Below are positions 56,581-64,000 of a stretch of DNA of 64,000 bases, in pieces (within the stretch, counting starts at the first letter, position 1; every line of letters begins with the position of its first letter). Source of the DNA: Phialophora verrucosa (Eukaryota; Ascomycota; Eurotiomycetes; Chaetothyriales; Herpotrichiellaceae); assembly GCA_002099365.1 (NCBI GenBank), contig MSED01000006.1:124001-188000 (forward strand), in the 5' to 3' direction. The notes under the pieces were generated by a model. That model worked only from the letters and a program-made list of their open reading frames with translations. It made no database searches and was not told the origin of the DNA. A program made the position numbers and the translations under genes.

Positions 56581-57576
56581 TTAGCGTTCCTTCAGCATAC
56601 TCTCGCTGACCCACGCACCAAGCACATTGATATCGTCTGCGCAGAGCACAAACGGGATGGCAGCATCGCCAGCTGCGAGCCAAACTCGGTAGGCATTCCG
56701 GAGAGAAGTGTTGTCGTTTACGTAGATGTCCTTGTCGACCCCATTCTCAATCCAGAAGAATCTGAAATTCAGCCGATCGTCGCCCAGTGCAGGCAGTCCA
56801 CGTCTCTGCCGGATTGACTGACAACCCGCACGAATGGCGACGATACTGATATCCTGTGGTCTTGGAGTCCACATGGTGTTGAAGAGTTGCGACATATTCA
56901 CCGCAACTGGAAACCCATACTTGAGACTCATCACTTCAAGCGTGTTGGGCGCTGCAGGTTCCAGAACATAGAATCCCCGCTGCATACCCTGCGCATCGTG
57001 TGACGTGGTGTTGGTGTCCGGTTGGCGACTGTTTCGTTTGTCTTCCCTCTCTTCTCGTCTGAACGGCGTCGACGCCGCAGATGACGGTGCATACTTGGCA
57101 GGGGTACCATATTCATACTCGGCTCCATGGACGTTGCTCTTGGGGCGGCCGGCTCCTTGATTTCTATTTTCATCCTCAACAGCAGATAGAGCAGGTTGTT
57201 TCCCTCGGCGCACACTGTTGGCGATCTGTATGAGCTTGGTGGGTGCCTTTCGGAAGAATTCGTGCGCATGAGGGTACTGGGCGGGCGAGAAGGCGGGCTG
57301 GAAATATCTTCCTACTCTTGCATCGGCGAGCAGGCGATCAGCGGCACGATCACGGATTGACCTGTTCGCGGGACTGACGAACGACAACGGCCTGCCAGCA
57401 GGAAGGGCCTCGTCGGCAACTGCCAGCATAGCCTCGTACGTCTTGGGTGTGATATGCATTGCCTCGCCGAATTTCTGTGTGTACCATTGCAGGTTGTTGG
57501 CGTTGTTGTTCAATCTCTCGTAGAAGCCTTCGTCCTTTGGTGGGATGCCGAACTGAGTATTTCTGAGAGTATCCAT
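56581..57576 (-). CDS. A2: unknown protein, paralog of A1
   Basis: Function unknown. Single exon, 331 residues; the ATG at 57576 has a perfect CCACCATGG context, and the longer frame opens only from TTG. Blocks shared with A1 in the same order: EGFYERLNNNANN with YEAMLAVADEALPAG (A1 has FYAQFYQDLHD and EALLARAVSLLPPG); VGRYFQPAFSPAQY and HEFFRKA (A1 RYFRQAFSAQY and RFFNEA); and the C-terminal LNFRFFWIENG, NDNTSLRNAYRVWLA, IPFVLCADD (A1 FKFCARDTNG, DDPSLRYAYRLWLA, LPFVLFVDD). In place of A1's acidic run it has a Ser/Arg/Asn-rich linker. Neither copy has a signal peptide or membrane segment, so they are probably intracellular. Confidence 0.75.
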   Translation of the reverse strand: MDTLRNTQFGIPPKDEGFYERLNNNANNLQWYTQKFGEAMHITPKTYEAMLAVADEALPAGRPLSFVSPANRSIRDRAADRLLADARVGRYFQPAFSPAQYPHAHEFFRKAPTKLIQIANSVRRGKQPALSAVEDENRNQGAGRPKSNVHGAEYEYGTPAKYAPSSAASTPFRREEREDKRNSRQPDTNTTSHDAQGMQRGFYVLEPAAPNTLEVMSLKYGFPVAVNMSQLFNTMWTPRPQDISIVAIRAGCQSIRQRRGLPALGDDRLNFRFFWIENGVDKDIYVNDNTSLRNAYRVWLAAGDAAIPFVLCADDINVLGAWVSESMLKER

Positions 57577-58322
57577 GGTGGTCCCACTCGACAGGGAGGT
57601 GGGAGCAACTGTGAAGTTGCACAAAGTAGGGTCAAGAAAGCCCCAGGGAGTGACAGTGATCAATCGAAGCAGTTCATAAAGTTGACGATGACAACCTTAA
57701 TGACCTAATAGACGTCTAGATGAGTTGTAAAGGTTGAGAGGGTGAGACAGCTGAGGCAGTGAGTTTAGCAAAGTAGATCTCCAGTGAAGTGACAGTGATT
57801 TAGGAAGTGAACGATGAGCGCACTTCGGCTGTATAATGTTCTCCTGTGCTGCCTCCAGATATCTCAACTCTCACTTCACCCCTATCGGTGTTTTGTTAAA
57901 CCCCTCAGATTATACCGGAGCCCACCGGTCTCATACCTAGCTCTTCCAACTTTGCATTCTGACCGCCAGCGTACACCTTAGCTCCAGCAAAATCCAGTCG
58001 GACCGCAGGACACGAAACAACCTTCATTCGTTCGCAGCATCGTTGCGTAACAGGAGGATAGCTAGCTCGTAGACACCGTCTACTGACAACCACATTCCAA
58101 AGGAAAGGATATGAAGGTGATAAATTTTGGGAGGAAGGTTGAAAAGAGAGAGGAAATATTAGTCAAGGCAAAGCCGAAGCCGCACGAGACCAAACGAAAA
58201 AGGGTAGCTGTGATCAACTGTGGAAAGCTCTGTTGTCCCTAACCTAAAAAAAGAAGGTCCTAGACGGCATCCACATGTTAACTTCGAGCAACATCTATTG
58301 TGACATTGATTCTGTACTCACC
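57577..58322. other. Intergenic, A2 promoter and right border of the A/B patch
   Basis: 746 bp. No gene recognised. Confidence 0.5.
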
Positions 58323-59806
58323 CTACACCAACGGCTTTGCCGCATTGACTTTCATTCTCGGTACCATTCCGAGGTCACCCATCTCTGAGTACATTTCAAA
58401 GAGAGCCTCAATCGTGTCAACGAAGCCTGTCCAGCCTAGGCGTCGGGCCTTGTTCATGGCGAGACTGCCGACTCTCAGGAAGGCAGCGTCTCCGAACTCA
58501 AAGTTCGCCTGGGGGTCTTTGAATGGATCATCGGTAAGTTGGCCTCCGGAAGCCTTTATTAGTTGTTGCCAGGCTTCTTTGTTTTCCGGTTTCGAGGCCC
58601 AGTCGACCAGGGAGAAAAGGCTGCGTATGACCGTAGGCGGGCCGTAACTGTGCTTGTGCTCAGCGAAAACCAACATAGGTTAGATCAATCTTAACTCACC
58701 CCATGGGAGTATCCTTCCCGCTCCTGCCCTTGATTTCGAGGAATTTGCTCAGGTCCTCTTCCGGGGGATGAATGCCTTTCTCAACACCAAACCAACGCAC
58801 TAATTCCTCGTAGAACCTGTCCCAGCTCACTGACCCAGTATCCTGAGAGTTGAAAGCTTCATTCTTACACTTGTCCTCCAGCACGGCCCACTCCGAAAGG
58901 TATCCAGTGAGCATGGCACTAGAATGGTGGGACTCTCCTTGCCACGAATCCCAGTCCCCAGCGAAGTACAACGGTTCACCCTTCTGAGCCTGCACAGCCG
59001 CATAGATGGCAAAAGGATGCAAGGCATTCATCTGAGCATTGTTGACGGCACCAAGAATCCAGGCCGGGCGAATCACATTCCAGGAAGTGTTGTTTGCTTT
59101 GCAGTATTCCAACAACAACTTCTCCTGTGGGTAGTAGAAGTTTGGCTGGAGATGAGCAGGCGGAGGGTCGGACTCGATGGCCGGTACCCGTGTTCGACCA
59201 ATATGGACGCCGTAGTGCTTGGCCCCTGTCTGGAGCAAGAAGCGCTTGGGGACGATGTTGGCCTGGCCAAGTGCTTTGAGGAAGTTGTCGAGTAGGGCGG
59301 AGTTCACCTTGACGAGCTCATCCGCGTTTGACCAGACTACCGCACCGGGAGGAGGTCTCGGCTGTAGGTAGGAATAGAAAAAGATGTAGTCGGCTTTCAC
59401 GCCAGCCGAGGTGATCGCGTCGGTAATCTTCTTGGGATCGTCAAGAAAATCAACGGCGACATGCTGGACACGTGATCGCTGCTCCGGCTTGAGTAATCCC
59501 ATCATATCCTTGGGTGGCGGCCTTCTGGACAAGGCATATACTTTGCTCCAGCGTTGCGGGCTCTCGAGCAGAACCCGCATAGTGTGGAAGCCGGAAATGC
59601 CATTTGCCCCAGTGCTGCAAAATCCGGTCAGCCTGTATGGATGGTGGTACGAGAGTGGAGATGGACATTCCGCGAAAAAGCCGTCTTTCGCAGGACGCAG
59701 GACGCAGGACTTACACGATGGCCGTGAGGTTCTTAATGGCTGGATCAAAGGTCGGCAGATTGTGGTAAATCCCACTATGTCTCACGGGGAAGCGTTCAGA
59801 CCCCAT
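58323..59806 (-). CDS. PRISE-like NAD(P)-dependent reductase (short-chain dehydrogenase fold)
   Basis: Extended Rossmann-fold reductase of the progesterone 5-beta-reductase/iridoid synthase-like group. Exons 59806-59715, 59614-58700 and 58647-58323; introns 100 and 52 nt; 443 residues. The dinucleotide-binding motif TGANGISG is created by the first splice (AIV joined to TGANG). Other features: the acidic loop after the second strand, ALSRRPP for phosphate binding, and a Lys/Tyr-type active-site region with LLQTGAKHYG then NFYYPQEKLL. WNVIRPAWILG is the strand-helix usual in this family. The substrate is unknown: these proteins in fungi occur both in primary metabolism and in secondary metabolite clusters, and there is no cluster here. 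Confidence 0.88.
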
Positions 59807-60388
59807 GGCGAAATGCTATGAAATCCGGGTCAAGGTGTGCAGTATTGGCTGGGTGAGGGGACAGAAACTTCAGGAGTCCATGCTCTTTCTTATACTCCCG
59901 AGGAGCATGTATGTGGGCCAGGGTAGCCGGAAGAAGATGGGGTAAAGCACAAATCCTCACCCTCGGCTGCGATCGCTTGCCAGCTCTGGGCGAACTCTTG
60001 AGGTTAACTTTGTCCCATAATGGTCTTCGCAATGGCTTGGATGCCCTACGCAAAACGCGGGGTCAGGGGCTTTGGCCAGCAGTCGACTCCAATGATCGTC
60101 AGCAGTCTTTACAGACACAAATAGGCATGACTAAAGATTACTCGTGTTCGTTCGCTTTCGTGCCCTGTAGTGTCGAGGCCATCCCATGTGAGGCCTGTCG
60201 CTGCTTATATTGGATTAGTATGTGACCGTCGGCATTGTGGATATGGAACTCGTACTGTCAGAATTGGAGATCTCATAGTCGGCGAAATGTTGTTCCGACG
60301 ACAACCGCGACTCGCGCCGAACTAGACAACAATCAGCGCGGCCGCACACCACCTATTAGTATCATCATATAGGCTGGTATCGAGCAAC
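59807..60388. promoter_or_regulatory. Divergent intergenic region PRISE-like / ELYS
   Basis: 582 bp between divergent starts. It holds both promoters; no other gene seen. Confidence 0.5.
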
Positions 60389-61367
60389 ATGCTGGACTGG
60401 CAGGATTTTGATGCAGTCTTCCAGGCGAAGGCAGACTACGCCTACGACAACAGGACTGTGGAGAGCATCATAAAACACCGAAAAGAGTTTGGCGATCAGT
60501 TGTTCTTCGATCGCATCTGGAGGTTGATCGGCCTCGCTAGACGTGAGGTGTGCTCCGGAAACAGGTCAACAGGATATCTAACAGGTCACAGCTGCAAAGA
60601 ATACCTATCCTCCACGATCGAATCCCGATTTACGCAACCTGTGGTCGAAGATTGTTCAATCAACTGCGCCGGACGAGCAGAAACTCGCCCTCCTCTATTA
60701 CTTGCTACGAGACTGTCGGCAACTTCCCAATGCAGACGCCAACTTCGCCCGGAGGACACATCTTCCTCCCAGATGGCAGCTACTGGTGGCAGGCCTCTGG
60801 GAGCTCGACCATGCGCAATTTTCACGGGCCCTAGAACACCTGACAGACCCTTCTCTCACGCCCACCTTTACGGATGAGATTCTCCATACCCTGCTTCAAC
60901 ACCCTCGATGCGACCCTTCTCTCGCGACTGCATACTTCGTGGCTGTATCTCCTCCGCTGGCGGAGAAGAAGACGATGGACAGATACTTTGACCTAGTCAT
61001 GAGCAACAATCTGGTGGAGGCTTACTATTTTGCACAAAAGCAACAGGAGTCCACCCACAGAGCGCTGTTTGAGAGACTGGTAGTGTCGATACACCAAGAA
61101 AAGCCCACCCATTCTCGGTCGGAAAAGTCAGCTCTTCTTATGGGGCTTCCCCTGACTACTCAAGAAGATTCATGGCTGGAGGAATGCTTGCTGCATGGAG
61201 CTGCGTCGAAGTTACCTGGTGCGAAGGACTCGCTGATGGCACGAAGTATCGCTGTAGGAAGATCTGGGAGTCAACACAGCTCTCTGCAGAGCCTGAAAGG
61301 GGACAAAATCGCGGGGATCAATTGGGACAATGTCAGAGCGGGGATCGCCGGAGCTGTACCACATTGA
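60389..61367 (+). CDS. ELYS-domain nuclear pore complex assembly protein
   Basis: Fungal ELYS-like proteins join the Nup107-120 subcomplex of the nuclear pore. Two exons: 60389-60542 and 60592-61367, with a 49-nt intron (GTGAGG donor, CTAAC branch, CACAG acceptor); 309 residues. I preferred this intron to a 37-nt alternative ending at CTAACAG because the longer one leaves a normal branch-to-acceptor distance. The join gives IGLAR then PAKNTYPPRSNPDLRNLW. The ELYS domain runs from LDWQDFDAVF to about residue 235, with LALLYYLLRD, LPPRWQLLVAGLWELDHAQF and DPSLATAYFVAV blocks. The tail (Ser/Gly-rich with a short basic patch) probably tethers chromatin or membrane. Confidence 0.85.
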
Positions 61368-61771
61368 GATTCGAGAGAACAAACTTCAGCCAAGAGGCTT
61401 GCAAAGGGCGCACGATGAATAAATAGCCTGGGTGCTGCTTCAGGATACACGGTACTCTTCCTACTGCACCGACTACTACATTCTGCGGAATTCATGGCCG
61501 CGAGCTTTGAAATGCGCTACAGATGCTGACGCGGCTATCGGCCTCGTATCTAGCTGCAGCGGCCGGGTGACGACGACGTCATGAGCGTGCGTTTCAGAGT
61601 CGGCCGTCGGGAAAGGAACCTTACATCTCCGCCACGGACGTTAGCCCTCACCCAACCTCGTTGTCCGACAAAGCAGGCCCGGAGCTCTTGCAGCTTACCA
61701 TGACGGACAGTCTGCGCGCCTGGAGCTCATAGGGTCATGCCTGCCGCGATTCATTGTCACTGCGCCTCCTG
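61368..61771. other. Intergenic, ELYS to carboxylesterase
   Basis: 404 bp including the esterase promoter. Nothing recognised. Confidence 0.5.
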
Positions 61772-63675
61772 ATGACGCTCCACTTCCCCATCATGGATTA
61801 CGCATATTGTCTGTCTCGGTCGTTGCCCGACCGGTTTTCGAGGACGGGTAGAAGAGCCATTCCATACTCACGGGCAAAGCTCGATCCAGATGAATACCAG
61901 CCGCTCCTACAAAAGCGAGACTCAGTAGGCACCAATCAATCAGAAGATGTAGCCTCCAAACCACGGTCTCTGCCTTTGATTCTCGCCATGCTCCCTCTCC
62001 TCCTGCTACTGTATTATGTCTCGACAGTGCGGGCTACCGATCGGACAGTTCACCTCGACTACGCGTCCTACAAGGGCACATCCTCTAAGGACGTGTCTAA
62101 ATGGCTGGGAATGCGCTATGCGGCGCCTCCAACCGGAAATCTAAGATTTGCGGCACCTCAAGATCCTCCCATCGAGTCCGGTGTGCAGGCCGCCGACAAG
62201 GTGCGTCTGCGTTTCCGCATAATTTCGAGGCTTCAGTCGCTAACGTTGTTCAGCACGGGAAACTCTGCCTGGGAACAGGTGACACCCCAAGCAATCCGGG
62301 TACGTCTGAAGATTGTCTTTTCCTCGACGTATACGCTCCGACCAAGGCAACCAACACGTCGAAATTGCCCGTCTACTTCTTCATCCAAGGAGGCGGCTTT
62401 AATTTCAATTCAAACGGAAACTACGATGGCAGTGGGCTGGTCGCTGCCTCTGGCAATGAGATTGTTGTTGTCACATCCAACTACCGCGTCGGACCCTACG
62501 GATTCCTAGCGAGCCGAGAAATTCAGGATGCGCCTTCTGCTGGCTTCAATAACGGTCTTAAGGACCAGCGCAAAGCCCTCGAATGGGTTCAGAAGTACAT
62601 CGCACACTTTGGCGGTGATCCCAAACATGTTGTCCTTGGAGGTGACTCAGCGGGCGCCGCAAGTATCGCCTATCATCTGACAGCGTACGGCGGCCGCGAC
62701 GACGGGCTGTTTGTTGCAGCCGCAGCCGAGTCAGTCAGTTTCGCCACCATTTTGAGTGTCAACGAGAGCCAATACCAGTATGACACCTTGGTCAAACGTG
62801 CGGGCTGCACAGACGAGGATAACACCCTCTCTTGTCTTCGCTCTAAATCCGCCACAGAGTTGCAAACCTACAACCACAACATCCCTTACCCTGGCGCGCG
62901 AAACCCTCCACTATACATGTGGAATCCTGTCCTCGACAGTGATATGGTCCGAAATTATACACGCACATCCTTCAACAACGGCGAGTTCATCAAAGTTCCG
63001 GTCATCTTTGGCGACGACACCAATGCGGGGACCATCTTCACACCAAGGGGCACATCAAGTCTATCTCAATCGAACACATTCCTCCACAACCAGTTCCCTT
63101 ATCTTACCCCCGAGCAGCTCGAACGTATAAGTCAGCTCTATCCAAACGACGGGCCAGACTTCCCCAATGCCGGTACATGGTGGAGACAAGTCTCCAATGC
63201 TTATGGTGACATAAGATACATGTGTCCAACACTCTGGATTTCTTCCACGCTTGCGCGCTACGGCCTGAAAGGCAATTGGAACTATCGCTACAACGTCGAA
63301 GACCCTGAACAAATGCAACGGGGTCTGGGAGTGCCTCATACAGCCGAGATATCGGCCATATGGGGTCCTGCAAACACCAACGGTGCAGCTCCGGCGAGCT
63401 ATCACAAGGGGAAGGTCAATGAATGGATTGTGCCCATGATACAGAGTTACTGGGTGAGCTTCATCAGGACCCTAAATCCGAATTCTCTGAGGGCCAAAGG
63501 CTCGCCGAAATGGGACGAGTTCATGCTCGATGCCGAGCAGAATGACACGGGCAGTGCCGACTGGAGCAGGATGCTCTTCGACACTGCAAAGACTACTGGT
63601 ATGGAAGATGTCGGTATTTCGGTACGGACGAGGTGTCAGTATCTGAACTCGATCGGACTGGCGATACGGCAATGA
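61772..63675 (+). CDS. Type B carboxylesterase/lipase-like, membrane-anchored
   Basis: Alpha/beta hydrolase of the cholinesterase/CES family, expected to act on esters outside the cytosol. Exons 61772-62200 and 62254-63675, intron 53 nt; 616 residues. There is no cleavable signal; a hydrophobic segment at about 66-85 after a 65-residue polar N-terminus predicts a type II membrane anchor. Oxyanion loop IQGGGFNF, nucleophile GDSAGAA (Ser 275) and catalytic His in GVPHTAE (His 505) are in place. The third catalytic position is Ala 401 (GDDTNAGT) where Glu or Asp is normal. Cys pairs (CLGTG, DCLF) fit the first family disulfide. Translation could also start at 61793. The N-terminal anchor is unusual for fungal members, most of which are secreted. 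Confidence 0.92.
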
Positions 63676-64000
63676 TGATTACCATCCTCGTGACTTTAGC
63701 TAGCGAAGGCGTCTAGAACACCGGGTAAAATTCGTCGGAAATCGACATGAATTATGGAAACTCGGGTACAATGGGTTAACGGCTAAACGAAATGTCATTG
63801 GAGTGTGCAGGGCTATCACAAAATTTCCCTGTCGATAGGCGAACACATGAAGGGCGCACGTTCGGTATGTGCTTCATCACAAATCTGAGGTCAGACTCGG
63901 ATTGGGACACGTTGCACACATATTCAGCTCCTTGTACAGGACAGACTCGTGTCAGCTAGTTCATGGCCTATATCAACCCCAAGCTTCTGGACCAGCATCC
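63676..64000. other. 3' flank of the carboxylesterase to window end
   Basis: 325 bp with no gene recognised. Confidence 0.6.

Noticed and set aside
51211..57576. Transposon origin of the A/B patch
   Set aside because: No terminal repeats, transposase, reverse transcriptase or target-site duplication seen at the borders.
60546..60582. 37-nt intron in the ELYS gene
   Set aside because: Keeps frame, but the branch motif would abut the acceptor. The 49-nt alternative has a normal layout and also keeps frame.

Overview
The window is a 64 kb, gene-dense piece of a filamentous ascomycete nuclear genome (Pezizomycotina). The evidence is short GT-AG introns (about 46-220 nt, many with CTAAC/CTGAC-like branch motifs), CCACCATGG-type start contexts, and fungus-typical families: GUF1, SOM1, TMA16, FIG1, FLC-type TRP-like channel, CYP52-like P450, delta-8 sphingolipid desaturase, Mit1/CHD-like remodeler. 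A Eurotiomycetes (perhaps Chaetothyriales-like) origin is only a guess. No rRNA, intact tRNA, transposon or CRISPR array was recognised. All exon boundaries are read by eye from frame continuity, splice consensus and family resemblance. No search was run.

Region 0-13.6 kb is conserved housekeeping: a left-truncated membrane protein; GUF1 and MAD2 (divergent); RNA polymerase III largest subunit; COX9/COX7a, TAF8, SOM1 and an XRCC2-like RecA-family gene. Region 13.9-28.9 kb holds a cytochrome b5-desaturase, a small membrane protein, a possible small secreted protein, a CYP52-like P450, MAM33, TMA16, EXO1 and FIG1.

Region 29.6-38.8 kb is the most unusual. It holds a 1263-residue gene that strings together an N-terminal Cys/His-rich segment, a GBP-like P-loop GTPase, a RING-type zinc finger and a patatin phospholipase, in five-exon-free simple layout of four exons. 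Next to it are an ammonium transporter with a problematic first splice site and an unrecognised 412-residue protein. This multi-domain protein has the sensor/signalling/effector layout seen in immune-like conflict proteins, but its role here is inferred.

Region 39.2-50.3 kb returns to conserved genes: MRM1, a large PHD/chromodomain SNF2 remodeler with a terminal zinc-binding exon, and an FLC-family channel. Region 51.2-57.6 kb is a lineage-specific patch with two families interleaved as A1-B1-B2-A2: A encodes unknown proteins with a shared C-terminal domain that looks ubiquitin-like to me, and B encodes F-box-like proteins. A1 and B1 are divergent and share a 421-bp intergenic region. The right end (58.3-63.7 kb) has a PRISE-like reductase, an ELYS-domain nuclear pore protein and a membrane-anchored carboxylesterase with an Ala where the catalytic acid is expected.
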